Below, piece by piece: positions 1 through 11,631 of a stretch of DNA of 64,000 bases. The notes beneath the pieces are model-generated. The model saw nothing but the letters and a program-made list of their open reading frames with translations, was not told the origin of the DNA and did no database searches. The translations under genes were made by a program, and so were the position numbers. Source of the DNA: Ilyonectria destructans (lineage: Eukaryota; Ascomycota; Sordariomycetes; Hypocreales; Nectriaceae); NCBI GenBank assembly GCA_020740775.1, contig JAHEWK010000020.1:558001-622000 (forward strand). Reading direction: 5' to 3'. The first letter of the stretch is position 1. Each line of letters begins with the position of its first letter.

Positions 1-67
1 CGCACATCTTTGACCTCTTGACAATATCTCAAGGCGCTCGAGATCGAGCTTACATATCGGATCCTTA

Positions 68-126
68 CGTGCACCGGGCCCGGTGCACGGGGTCACGTGG
101 CCTTAGATGCACCGGACCCGGTGCAG
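68..126. repeat. Pair of GC-rich palindromes
   Basis: Positions 68-89 form a perfect 22-bp palindrome centred on GGGCCC. A second near-palindrome of the same core (TGCACCGGACCCGGTGCA) follows at about 105-122, with a single central mismatch. The two copies suggest a short transposon-terminal or recombination-associated motif. No gene overlaps them convincingly. Confidence 0.6.
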
Positions 127-159
127 GTAAGGATGGCCGGCCTGTGACTGTACGGACCT

Positions 160-300
160 GTGCGCCTAGATGGCGCCTGGCGTGGATGGATGGATTATGT
201 AACGGCCAGCTCCATGGAATGGATGGAAATGGATGCACGGACCATCCATTTCCACGCCGTGGATGCGTGGACGGTGGACGTGGAATGGATCGCCAGCCTG
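160..300 (-). repeat. hAT-like terminal/subterminal repeat, right-end orientation
   Basis: This stretch is the reverse complement of about 4044-4165, almost base for base, and is rich in GTGGAATGGATGG-type words. It ends GGATCGCCAGCCTG, the inverse of the CAGGCTGGCGATCC start at 4044. CAGG starts and dense subterminal words are typical of fungal hAT elements. The two copies face away from each other, so they belong to two elements or to a rearranged one. Confidence 0.6.
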
Positions 301-1800
301 TGATCGAACACGAGTTCGAATGAAGGAGCCCATGTGCGGGTTGCAAATTTCGTAGGTACTAGGCGAGATGTGCAGGACATCATACGGTGATGCTAGCTAT
401 TAGCCGTTAGACAGTCTTCTGCACGCCACCTGCCCCCAGGAAAACTAGAGCATCTCACGTTCGCTTCTACGTTGAATACACCCGTCTCCCTCTCTCGCTC
501 TCTGTTGTCAAGGCTGCGTGGGAACCTGCTCGGCAGCTCGGCCCTCGGTTGAAACGGTTAATGTTGACGGCCGAAAAGTCCATCACCAGCAATATGTTCT
601 ACCGGGTTTAAGATCGTGCTATATTTTGGGCCCATATCCTCGAATAGCCTGAGTGTTTTACAAGGGTATGCATGGCCAAAAGTTCCCCCGAGCATGCTGG
701 GATTATACGAGCCACCTCGGCATGTTCGGATGCATCCGATGTAAGAAACTGGAGCCCCTCGATCTGCCTAAGCTATCGGCCACGTTTTATTTCCATACCT
801 AGAGGTGACTAGACAGCTTATGTTTGTGCGGTGACGGTGGTTCTTTTTTTCCCCTCAGCTGCAAAGACAAATGGATTCGACAATATGGGGCAAGGTCAAG
901 GGCTTGCGGAAGCAGGTGGAAATACTCTCAATCGGCCATGGCATCGCGAGAAGAATTTTAGTTGCCTCATATGCATTATTACTACTTCAAAATGGCAGAG
1001 AATGTACTCGTGGCTGTCTTCGATTGGGCCGAAGTTCGATACGTCGATACACGCCAGACTGCCAGCGGCATTTGATGCTTTTTGTCGCATAAACTTTATA
1101 AGGCAGACTTCTGGAGATTAGACTGGAACAGCAAGATTGTATCTCCCATTTTACATTAGTAAATAAATAGACATCGGCTGTCAATTGATAAACCGGCGGG
1201 AGGGTGCAAATGCTTCCGCCGGGACCGAAATCGGGACCGAATCTCATTCACCCGAATGCACATGCAAGAGGCGAAAGTTCACTACGACCTTCCTTGTACG
1301 GATGGTCGGGCGACGAGCCGTACTCTATGCAGCTACTACTTGGGAATGACGACAGCAAAGAACATCGCCATTTTCTTATTTTGCTTCTTCTATAGAGAGT
1401 TAAGTAATCTGCTTGCTTCTCTGGGGGCTGAAAACAGGTGATTGAATTCAAAGAGAGGCGTTTGGGAGTATGAAGGCTCAGAAGAAAAGGGCTTCCCCGA
1501 CGGATTTGTGGGTTTCCACACCTCGCCACTGCTAAGGGAGTATCGAGCTAGGCGACAGAAACACTGCAATGCAACCAGCAAGCTGCATCGTTTTAGTGAT
1601 CCAAGGATTCACATCCCAGCGCTGCGAATGCATGCATTGATACGAAATTAGGTTAAGAGCCATGGATATGGACTTTAGGTGTTGTGGCTCGGCCCGTATT
1701 GAAGGGACCTTTGCTGAATCCTCCGGCTCCCTGGGTAAACTCCTGGCACAGAGTTGTAACTGGGCTACAGCCATCGACTCAACAGGCAGCGTGTCTGGCT
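301..1800. other. No gene recognised
   Basis: Only short unrelated open frames occur on both strands. I see no conserved protein, RNA gene or clear repeat. The last part is the upstream region of the secreted-protein gene at 1939. Confidence 0.5.
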
Positions 1801-1810
1801 TTGAAAGGGG

Positions 1811-1817
1811 TATAAAA
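1811..1817 (+). promoter_or_regulatory. TATA box of the secreted-protein gene
   Basis: TATAAAA lies about 122 bp upstream of the ATG at 1939 and is followed by a C/A-rich leader, as in strongly expressed fungal genes. No operator or other regulatory site could be assigned. Confidence 0.5.
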
Positions 1818-1938
1818 CCTCAGGAGTTGTTCGTCTTCCATGAAAATCAAGTCAGCAATCTTGCACCACAAGTCTACATTCAACTCCACATCACTACCAG
1901 AAAAACGCCACATCATCCAAACGGATTTCCTATACATC

Positions 1939-2358
1939 ATGAAGGCTGCCTTTTTCGCCACTTTTCTCTTGGCCTTTGGCGTTTCCGCCATGCCCGAGCC
2001 CGACAATGTAGTGATCACCGAAGGTGAATATACCTACACGGGTATCGACAAAGTAAGCTCCTAGCCTATCTGATACTGGAGCCCGTCGTCAAGGCGGTCA
2101 CCAATCCATCAGCTCCCATCTTTCAGATTCGTCTTTCTACAATTTAGGTGCTACAAGGCACTAACATTGCCATTGCTTTAGGGAATCTTGACCGAGCGCC
2201 ACCTCGAAGCTCGTTGCGACTGTTTCCCATGCTATTCGCCCCACGCGGACTGTTCGCCTGGAAAATGTCAGTGTGCTGGTAGCTATGGCTGCTGGTCATG
2301 CAATGGGGGCCGAACCCAGTGCCAGCCCGGACCTGGTTCTGGACAGTGCTGGACTTAA
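1939..2358 (+). CDS. Small secreted cysteine-rich protein (effector-like)
   Basis: Two exons, 1939-2052 and 2182-2358, separated by an intron with GTAAGC and TTTAG borders, encode 96 residues. Residues 1-17 are a classic signal peptide (MKAAFFATFLLAFGVSA). A short acidic pro-like stretch follows, and then a mature C-terminal part with ten cysteines, starting near RCDCFPC and ending GQCWT. The even number of cysteines suggests five disulphide bonds in an exported protein. It has its own TATA box at 1811, and no neighbouring gene appears linked to it. I do not recognise the cysteine spacing as a named family. Its size, secretion signal and cysteine content match small secreted proteins such as effectors or antimicrobial peptides, but the function is unknown. 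Confidence 0.8.
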
Positions 2359-4043
2359 ACTTGATGGCTCCCTACTTGAGCTCAGGGGGAGAGATGGATA
2401 TTGATTAAGTAATTGGCTTTAACCTTAAGCCTTTAGCCTCTAGCCTTTAGCCTAATCCTTCTCTGAATAACCTTCACTTCCTCTATACCGTATCTACTCA
2501 CTTAACTCTCTCAAGCAGCGCCTCCACTTTATCTCCATATTTCTACTGTTAACCGCAAAAATGTTCAAAACTGTCCATAAATAACTGAATTCATTGGTCG
2601 CCCTATGTTTTTATGGGGGCCGCTACTTGGGCGAGATAACTGAGTAGATACGGTACTCCAATCCTACTAAGCCCCAGGTGCTATCTATCTCTTACGCTCC
2701 GTAGTATAAGACTTTGCAATATTATACACAAGTCAGATAAATTATCCTACCATATGTAGTATTACATGTAGTATCTTGTCCGTCTTTTTGGAATCTTTGT
2801 GTGAGCTACAGCCAACTACCTATTTCGGGCAGTTGGCAACAAATTTGCACGACGCCTGCATGCACTAGCCGCACCAAATACAAACCTCACTAACTCACAG
2901 CGTGCATAAATTGCACGCACCTACAATTCAGACGTTTATTTGGACATGATTATTAGGTGCATAGGCAGAGAGCGCCTTTAGTCCCAGTAGCAACGCTCCG
3001 GCGGCGTTTGGTTGACAGGTAGAATGTTTTACGCACATTCGGAACAGGGTTTCTCCCTCTAATAAATCTCGTATACCAGCTCCATCCCCCCTTGCACAAA
3101 CTACGCTTCTCAGAGACGCCACTCAAGGGTGGTTCTGCCGCAGGTGGGTGTTGGTGTTTGCTTCTATTCTAGGTGCTACAGTACAAGGGCTTAGAAACTC
3201 TGGGCTTCTAGATGATGATACTTGCGCGACCTAGGATCTTGTGTTTGGTCTATTTGTATCATAGATGCGCATTAGGATAGAAGATGAAGCTATTCACCTC
3301 TCCTTTTCACGTTGGTCGTCGGGACTCTTAAAGTTTGTTTTGAACTCAAAGAATAAGATGGCTTGGTGGAACGATTGCATTGTCAGGGTTCAAATCCACG
3401 ACACTCCACGACACATTTATGAATATAGCGTGGATATGGATGCTGACTAATAACTTCGATGTGGAATGGGTGGAAATGGATCCATTATGGAAATGGATCC
3501 ATATTGTGGAATTTATGGAATAGAAACCTACTTCGTCTAACAATAGTAATTAGTGGGTTGCATCTATGCCTTGGTGACGTCAATGTTTTTGTTACTGGTC
3601 TATTAGAATCCTATCTAGCGACCCGATCACATCGGTATGTAACTAACTCCGTAATATCTAATAAAGCCTAATTGTACTGGTATCTAGCCTATTGTGGCTC
3701 TTAGTAACTATACGGCTAGTGGTCGAGAAAAGCCTCTTATATTCAGCTGATATTGGTGGCACAGTAAGTAGATCTAAGGCTATCCTAGACAACTGGGGGT
3801 ATTTAAGCTGCCTTATGTACCAGTATTCGTAGGGATCTGTAATAGAAGCATCAGAATCCTCGATATCACGCTGCCACTGCTTATATTAATCAAGATCCAG
3901 ACCGCTAACTGAGGACCTAGGGGATTGAGCTGAGGATTGAATAGGCGACTCGCTAACGGAAATCCCTCCAGCCGTCAGTCCTCGCTTCTTAATGCGCCAC
4001 GCTGTAAACTTGTTTCTGGATATCTTCAGCTGCTTATTGGCAG
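2359..4043. other. No gene recognised; short repeat words
   Basis: The region is AT-rich with no convincing coding exon. About 3455-3530 holds repeated GTGGAATGG/GGAAATGGATCC words like those of the hAT termini at 160 and 4044. A minus-strand frame at about 3890-4050 reads like a short coding scrap but matches no family I know. Confidence 0.4.
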
Positions 4044-4240
4044 GCAGGCTGGCGATCCATTCCACGTCCACCGTCCACGCATCCACGGCGTGGAAATGGA
4101 TGGTCCGTGCATCCATTTCCATCCATTCCATGGAGCTGGCCGTTACATAATCCATCCATCCACGCCAGGGTTCCGTGGAATGGATGCGTGGAAATGGAAG
4201 CAGGGGTATGGACTGGTAGGGGGGTCCTAGCCTGGTCCCC
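4044..4240 (+). repeat. hAT left terminus with subterminal GGAATGGATGG words
   Basis: It begins CAGGCTGGCGATCCATTCC and contains many copies, in both orientations, of the words CCATTCC and GGAAATGGATGG. About 4044-4165 is the inverted counterpart of 181-300. It lies just upstream of the hAT transposase at 4449 and is probably that element's left end. No matching right terminus was found downstream, where a LINE fragment abuts the gene. Confidence 0.55.
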
Positions 4241-4448
4241 AAAATACCCTGTAGTTCAGGGTAGACCAACTTGGTTATGGTCGGTAGAGATCTCAAGTAC
4301 CTATATGCCAGGCATTTTCACATACAAATTAAGGTATCTTTAAACAGAACATAACAGTCATGGGGTCGTGGATATTTCGCGTCAAGGTGCCGCGTTCGAA
4401 CGTCTCCATGCAAATGCATTCTTGCACCTGCATTCTGTACTGCGTGAA

Positions 4449-6857
4449 ATGGCCGAGAGCCCAATTATCAGCTCTATGGTGCTCGAGCCGCCGGACCAAG
4501 AGAGTAAGAACTCGTGGGACCTCTTCCCTTGGAAAGACTTCCCTGGCTACACGCAATCCCAACGCTGCGCATCTACATCGTTGTGGATATGGCAATTCGG
4601 CTACGATATCGAGAAGAGCGATGACGATACAAAGCGGCGATGGGTTTGCAAGGTCTGCGTTGACAGTTGCAGGCCAAACCCTCATTCGACGGCCTTGAGC
4701 GGTACGCAGAACGCGGAGATCCATCTCTGGAATGACCACAAGGTCTGGGACCCTTCCGGAAGACGGAAGCCGCCCAGCAAAGCAAAGGAGAAGACACCAT
4801 CGAGGAATATCGCCGAGATGATGAAGCTGAATACCCGTGACGCGCGAGAGCAGCAGATTGCAAACCAGATCATTGGCAGTTTTGATCGGCTAGTCTTCCA
4901 GCGTTTGGTAGTCTCGTGGATCATCAACAGCAACTCTTCTTTCCGACAAAGTGAAGATCCATACCTCCGCGCCGCTTTCGAATATCTCAATCCACTCGTG
5001 AAGACAACCGAAGCGCATATTACCCACAATACCGTCCGCAGGCGTATTCTTCAGGTGTACGAGGAAAACAAGGCTGAGATCAAGCGAGCATTGGCGACAG
5101 CTCCAGGGTTACTTCATATTGCGTTCGATGGTTGGAGGTCCAATAATCGCCACGCTTTGTATGGAATCTGTTGCTACTTTCTCAACACCCTTGGCCAGCC
5201 AAGGAAACTTGTGCTTGGCCTTCCTGAGCTTGTCGACCGCCATTCTGGGGATAATATCGCCACCTACGTTGTCGAGGTCCTTCGAAGCTACGGCATTACC
5301 CACAAGGTGGGATATTTCACACTCGATAACGCCAGCAATAACGACACGGCGATGGAAGAAATTGGGAAGGCGCTCGGTTTTGAGGGTAAAACTCGGCGAT
5401 TGCACTGCTTTGGCTATATCCTCAATCTCGCCGTTAAGGCACTTCTTTTTGGCCATAATTCCGAGGCTTTTGAGGACGATATCCAAGGGAACGAGACCCT
5501 TGACGCGAAGGCCCACGAGCTATGGAGAAGAAAAGGACCAGTTGGGAAACTTCATAACCTCATCTTCTGGATCCACCGCTCAGACTCGCTTACCAATCTC
5601 CTCCGGTCTCTTCAACTTACCGCGTACAGCAAGTCTGACGATCCGGTGGTTTGAGCGAAGAAACCTCTAGATGTTATTATTGATGTGGTTACCCGTTGGC
5701 TTTCCACGCTTTATATGATTCGGCGTGCCCTTCTCCTTAAGGACTTCCTCGAGGACCTTTGGTATGAGCAGAAGAGCGAGTGGGAGGGGTTAGTATTAAG
5801 GGGAAAGAAGTCAAGCAGTGAGGTGCCGCTCTGCCTCAGGGACGAGAACAAACTCGAGGAGAAGGACTGGGCTATTATTTCCTTATTCAACGAGGTCCTT
5901 CAACACTTCGAGCACGTCCTGATTACTCTCGAAGGCGACGGTCAGCAGCGCAAGCGGAAGGAAGGATACATTGAGGCATATGGGTGTCCATGGGATATCC
6001 TGCTTGGCTACGAATACCTCCTTAGCAAAATGGAGGTATTTAAGGCTGCTGCCCATCGATATCCCGATCCCGAGCACTTCAAGGTTAACATTAACCTCTG
6101 TTGGAAAAAGCTTGACAAGTACTACTCGCGGCTTGACGAGACGCCGGCTTATTATGCCGCCATTGCACTTCACCCAGCGTATCGTTGGGGATATTTCGAG
6201 GACGTGCGGGCGGACCGCCCAGACTGGATCCAAACTGCAAAGTCCCTTGTAGAAGAACTATACCGGTCTCACTACGAGCCGCGAATTATCTCTCGACATC
6301 GAGAACGCGGCGAGCCGGTCACGAAGAAGCGGCGCATATATCGGAATCCCTTTGACGAGTATCGTGAAGAATCTCGTCAGGCCCCGACTCTATTACAGCC
6401 ACCTTCATCGATGACCACCTTGTTGCAAGCCGAGGACGTGGCTAGCAGTTCTGCGCATGCTGTTGGCGACGAATACAGCGATTGGTTCCGTGATGTCCAC
6501 AAGTCCGACCAGAATATCCTAGATCCTATTAGCTATTGGTATGAGAGACGGGAGGAGTATCCACGTCTGTCACAAATGGCTCTCGATGTGCTCTCTGTCC
6601 TTCATATGTCTGCTGATGTTGAGAGGCTCTTCTCAACATGCGGTCGAATGGTTCGAGACGATCGGGCCAGGCTGGACGCTAGTACGATCGGGATGACACA
6701 GACGGTGAGATCATGGCTTTGCGGAGGCTATATTAAGAGCACGGAGAAGCTCCTTGAAGAGGTCAAGGTGCCGGGGACTGATCTGTTGGCTGAAATGAGC
6801 TTTGCGGAAGCCCGGGAGGCAACGGGTGGGAGGATCACGTGTACTGTCCCTTTATAG
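4449..6857 (+). pseudogene. hAT-family transposase, one internal stop
   Basis: The frame runs from ATG 4449 to the TAG ending at 6857 (about 800 codons), broken only by TGA at 5652-5654, where the following frame continues without a shift. The order is: an N-terminal BED-like zinc finger (WVCKVC plus a later H-x4-H); the first catalytic Asp in FDGWRSNNRH; the second in FTLDNASNNDT; then a C-terminal hAT dimerisation region with the family motif VERLFSTCGRM. The protein would excise and reinsert its element by DDE chemistry in the nucleus. TGA probably replaced TGG (Trp) through a G-to-A change. The open frame reaches further upstream, but the first in-frame ATG is at 4449. A 5'-truncated LINE begins nine bases after the stop. 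Confidence 0.88.
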
Positions 6858-6865
6858 CGTCCACT

Positions 6866-7106
6866 ACGGATTGGATTGATTTTATTTCGCCCGGAGGGAA
6901 GTCCCTATAGGGCCTTGACACAATCTAGTTTACATTTCAGAACATTTGGTACCTGACACCCCAAGCCCCACGGATCGTCGTCTCATCGCTTGCTGCTCAA
7001 CCTCGTCGCTGCTTGTTCCATGACAGGCCTGCTTGAAGGCCAAATTCTGCAAGTGTTCAGCATCCTATCCTCAGCAGCTGAAGCACGGTCTGCCAAAATC
7101 GAGGCT
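6866..7106 (-). mobile_element. 5'-truncated LINE 3' end (Tad-like family)
   Basis: Read on the minus strand this matches the 3' UTR of the LINE at 38-44 kb. It shares the segment about 7021-7106 (…CTTCAGCTGCTGAGGATAGGATG…) and the terminal GGGCGAAATAAAATC followed by a short ATCC-like tail. It is more diverged than the two LINE copies near 43 kb. It carries no coding sequence and sits directly against the hAT stop codon, probably truncating that element's 3' flank. Confidence 0.7.
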
Positions 7107-7893
7107 GCTTTTTGTTAGTAGAGAGGCCTATAGGGCACACTGTTGCAAAACTCCCTGTCAGCTGTCTTTAGTGCCCATCCCCCACTATTAGGCCAGAAAT
7201 GACCCCACACCTTACTAATCCAGATACTTCAGCATAAGTAGTAAGCAGGTACTGCGGACCAGCTGCGGGCCCGCGCGATTCGTATCCGTCCAACCTGCTG
7301 TTTGAATGCTACGAAGTGGCAACGTGCTCCAGTGATGTTGTAGAACCTCGATCTACACAATACGGTCCAAGCTATTTAGTTCTTTCCAAGCAATCACTAG
7401 CGAACTATAAGGCATTGTAATCAACCTGATTTTCATTTGCTATGGTTGTAAGTCGAAATGCCGCTGTGCCGGATGTAAACTCCCGGTACTTATCCAGCCT
7501 TCAAAGTGGCCTCAACCTCCAAATTTGACGGCGCTGAGGACGTGTATATGCCAGCGTCCCTTTCACAATAGCCTCAAATTTTCATTCAGAGACTCAAATT
7601 GCGATCCCCATTTGAGCTGGTATTTTTTTTGCTCAAGGATTCTTCACACCAGGTGTCAACCGCCTATGTATGAGCACACAGCTTGGTAAGCCAGCAGCGG
7701 CTCAGCGCAGTGTTCCCGAGTCGGGTCAGCAGAGGACTAGCGTGGCGATCTCACGCTCAAGAGAGTCTAGTGATCACCATTCATCGTAGCAAAGGGCAAC
7801 ATTGTTATGTTTTGTAAACAATAAAATCTCATTCCCAATGTCAACTTATTTCATTCTTTGCTTCTCTTGGCCCAAGGTCTCTCCTTAAACAGA
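7107..7893. other. No gene recognised; 5' flank of the two-gene element
   Basis: No conserved reading frame is seen. If the genes at 7894-11099 form one transposon, its left terminus should lie here. An 11-bp word TCCAAGCTATT at about 7367 also occurs inverted at about 11275, but the similarity does not extend far enough to call terminal repeats. Confidence 0.35.
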
Positions 7894-9367
7894 ATGGAAC
7901 CCCTAGACATTTCCCCTGAGTATGTCTACTGCGTCAAAGCCGGGAAGAAACATCATGATCTCTTTACCACGATATACGCTGGCGAAAACTATTGTGGCCG
8001 TTGCGGTTTAGCCAACCCCTTTCAATCCCAAGGTCGGGCCAGGTCCAGAACTCCAGCCCTTCCGGGCCCCTATGATGAGGTGGTTGAGGTCGAAGACTCT
8101 CCGCCACAGCCAGCCAGTCCAGCAAGTCAGCTTATGCGTGACAGACCAAAACCAGTATCGTCTTCCGGTATTGGGTACGCGCAACTACTGCCCAACACGG
8201 TGCCTGTCTCCAATGGAGTGACTGCGAATACACGGGCACGCCTATATCCCTCTAAGCCGGCAAGCGATACTCCATATCCGCAATTCATAGCGGTCGCATC
8301 GGCGGCCAGTCAGGCCATTCAAAACACCAAAGGCAGCACCAGAAAGCCTAAGCGGCAGCGCACTGGCTACCAATGGGTCCACATCAGTCTCCTGCTCGTG
8401 AGCTTGGAGACCAGGCACTTCAATGGCCTTGCGATAGAGGTCCCAGAGACGGTGCTGCCTCTAAAGGATACAGTGATCAAGTTTAGCGCGGCCGACCTCC
8501 TTACCTGGCCTTCATTCACTCGGGCCTTATTTGAGCACCTGCGTCCACTCCCAAGCACCATCAATCCAACCAACAAAAAGCTTTAGAACCTTTCTTACGC
8601 TTCGTCCTTTTCTGGCAAGAAAATCGTTACCGTTCCCAACACCGATAAGTACACGACGCCGTCAAGCATGCTCGCTTCTGGACACTTTTCGAACAACCAA
8701 TCTGGGCAGGTAAAGGTGCTCGTTGTCCTGACATCGACCGATGTCGTTGACAAGCAGGAGCCAATCACCCCGCTGAGGCCAGACGAATACTTAACGCCTG
8801 TCAGGAAAGATAAAAAAAGGAAGGTCAAACAGGAGGACTCAAGCCCAGAGCTGAAGAAGCGTATCAAGCAAGAGAGGCAGATCAAGAAAGAGAAGGGTGT
8901 AAAGAATGGGAGACAAGTCAAGCAGGAAAACGCAGTTCCAGCTTCCTCCTACTCGAACCCGGCGGTTGATGAGGGCAGCACAATCGTCGACAACATTGTT
9001 ATGCAGGTGGATGCAGCAGATCTGAGCGATCTGGAGGATCCCGTTGACGATCTAGTTTTCGACAGCGTCTCCGACGTGGAAGGGGATAAGCGTGAGGCAG
9101 ACCAAGGCCCCGAGATCGAACGTGGGAATGACGCAGGTTTTTTAACAGAGTTCGTAAGAATCCCGGCCAAATTTTCACCCAGAGAAATACTGACCTCAGA
9201 AGATAAACCTGCAGTCGGCAGTCACACCAGAATCTATCGAACAAGCTCCGACACAACAATTTGAGGATAATGCCGTCGAAGGAATCCCCCCGGCCCACTC
9301 AACACGTTTTAGGGGCACGAAGATCCCCATAACCTTTGCCTCTCGACCTAGAAAGAGGAGAGATTAA
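7894..9367 (+). pseudogene. Lys-rich CxxC nuclear-type protein of a two-gene element
   Basis: Exon 1 (7894-9153) and exon 2 (9200-9367) are joined by a 46-nt intron with GTAAGA, CTGAC and CTCAG signals, giving about 475 codons ending RPRKRRD. One TAG at 8584-8586 interrupts the frame, which continues on both sides with the same composition, so the ancestral codon was probably TGG. The N-terminal 50 residues hold YCGRCG, a CxxC that may be half of a zinc ribbon. A long basic stretch (RKDKKRKVKQED onward) looks like nuclear localisation signals and is followed by an acidic region. Its stop is 9 bp from the stop of the convergent integrase gene, which suggests a partner protein of the same mobile element. 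I do not recognise the family. Confidence 0.6.
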
Positions 9368-9376
9368 CTATTCAAG

Positions 9377-11099
9377 CTACCCATCAGAGGTGCCAGCGTC
9401 CTCCTCGTCATCACTTATTCCCTCAATGTCATTTCCATTTTCGTCTTCAACGCCAAGTTCAACAAGCGGCTGTTCTGCTGGTTCCATATCTGCAAGCTCC
9501 TCTTGATGGGCTTGATTTGCTCGTACAAGTAGTGCTTCCTATACATAGTTAACTGGATACTTTAATGCGCAGATAGACATAGCATCTTACATATTCGGCA
9601 ACTCCCCCGGTCGGTGCTCTACGGTAGGCTAGCGTAGGCCGTTGTCCACTCTCTATGTGCCGAATGATTCTGTCGCGAAGGGCAAGGTAGAAGCGCTTCA
9701 ATAGGCACAACTTGTCAGGCTCCTGGTGATCGCCGAGGACTACATTATGGTAGTCCATTTCGTTAAGAACGTCGCGGCACCATTCCTTTGTCTCTGGCTC
9801 AAGACATGTGCTGATGTCGATGCCAGCCAGTGGCTGTGCCAGCTCGCCTAGAACTGTACGGTCGATAGGGATTCCCCAATTGCAAGCCTTGCTTGGGTCA
9901 GGGTAATGGTAATTCATCTAAGGTTGGCCGTGCACAACATGAGGCCGGTTCTTCTGAAGGCGAATTTTGTGTAGATTCCACGCCTCTACGAAATCGAAGA
10001 GCTCTTGACGCAGCACATCTTCGAAGACAGCGTAGATAGCAATCTGGTCCTCGAGCATATCGCCGTCAAAGTCCCCATCTCTGGCAAGCTCCCCAAAGTA
10101 GTCCACCCACTGCCGTGAAGAGACGTGAAGCATGCTCTCCCACCACTTCTCGATCTTGACGTTCTTCGTACTCGGTGCCGCCTTGTAGGAATCCTTCATC
10201 CGCTTGCCCTGCTGGAAGACTTGGCCATTCCATTCCACGCGCCCACCAGCAGCTAAGGCAAAGTTCCAATGGGCTGCTGCGACCAGTGGCGTTTCGCTAC
10301 CCCAGTCTGCCTGCAAGTACCATGGGCGCAAGCCATAAGCGTTGCATGCAGCTAAATACTGCTTCAACACACTCAAGGCGGTGCTGGCTGAGTGGCTAAG
10401 GTAGAACCAGATAATATTGCGGGAGTATGCATCAATCGCGGCGTATATCTCGAAACCGTATGCCTTCAGCTTGTTATGGCCGTTAATGTACCACTGGTAG
10501 TTCGGCCTCGGGACGAGGAACTGCCCTTTCTTGCTTTGCATTATCCTTCGGTGCATCTCGACATCGTTTGGGAATATGACTTTGTACATTTCAAACAGGG
10601 GATCCCTGGGTACCCAAAGCTGCTGTTGTTGGCGTAGATATGACTGGAGAAACCTTCGACCGTATCCTGCAATGGCATTAGATCGTTGAGCCATCTCGAC
10701 AATAACTTGCTCTGTCTTCTCCAACAAAGCAAGGCGTTCCTCGTCGCTGTTTATGTGACGTAGCCAGCGACGGTCCCGGTGGAGTCTGATGCGTTTCAAA
10801 CCTCTTTTAGTGATAGGCCAGCCTTGCCTCTGAAGAACACTCAAGGTCTGCTTCTCGGTAAGGCCAACACAGAAGATAAGGTCGTGAATAGCTTCCATAA
10901 GCTCTGGAGTCTCAATAGTGCGTAATTGTTGACGCGGAAGTCCCCAGCTGGCCACCCGCCGCGAGATTGTGCTAAGGTTGACAGCGATATTGTAATGTTT
11001 CCGCAGCTTATATCTGATCTGGCTTCGCGAGACGCCATTGAGGTACAGCGAGCTGATATAGTCGCGATATTGATTGATTGGGTTGGGTGGCCGAGCTAT
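9377..11099 (-). pseudogene. HTH / integrase-core (rve-type) DDE transposase-like protein
   Basis: The exons are 11099-9591 and 9538-9377; the 52-nt intron has GTAAGA and GTATAG borders. About 557 codons would be encoded. The N-terminal part (RDYISSLYLNGVSRSQI…) looks like helix-turn-helix DNA binding. The core has the DDE series: Asp in AIDAYSRNI, Asp in LQADWGSE, and Glu in VKIEKWWES. An acidic tail ends DAGTSDG. Two lesions are visible. TAG at 9918-9920 lies between GQP and MNYHY, where Trp fits. The codon at 11099-11097 is ATA where a start ATG would be expected; no other in-frame ATG precedes the HTH. Both are G-to-A changes in CpA context on the opposite strand. The fold resembles the integrase-core proteins multiplied in some fungal genomes. 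It is convergent with the gene at 7894. Confidence 0.75.
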
Positions 11100-11631
11100 G
11101 ACAATAGGTAGGAATGAGAACCAAAGGCAAGGACGAGGTCGTGGTGTTTAATGCAAGGGGATTTGTGGCTGGAACCCTATTTGAGCAACGCGATCGGCGC
11201 GGACCGTCGCGCTTTTGCTGCTGCCTCGCTGCGGACTAGATCAACTAGTGGGATGGCGGACACCACTCATTAGGAATAGCTTGGACGCGGATCAATTCAA
11301 GAACGCCTCAAGTGGCCTATTGATAAATGAGTTTTCCGCTCTGTTCTCATTATCGTCACCAAGGAAACGAATTGGGCTCTTCTAACTGTCACTAAGGTGC
11401 TTTTAATCAGAAGCGTAGTACAACATAACTGTGCGCCGTCGACTTACATTAGTCATGGCAAACGTAGACGCTGTACGCGCGTCTGGTGGACTGCAGTCCA
11501 ACAGCGACAAAATTGTCAACAATAAGGGAAGAGTCCAGTCCAGCACCCGCAAATCCGCGAGCAAGATCACCGTACGGTCCACCCGGCTGCTCTGCACATG
11601 GTATCGTTACTGATTACATTTGTTTGGGTAG

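Larger units (their letters stand above)
7894..11099. mobile_element. Putative two-gene transposon (convergent genes)
   Basis: A DDE integrase-core gene and a basic CxxC-protein gene face each other with only 9 bp between their stop codons. Both have one intron close to the 3' end, of about 50 nt, and both carry a single internal TAG. The compact tail-to-tail layout and shared damage suggest one mobile unit. Ends and target-site duplication were not found, so the coordinates cover the coding core only. Confidence 0.5.
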
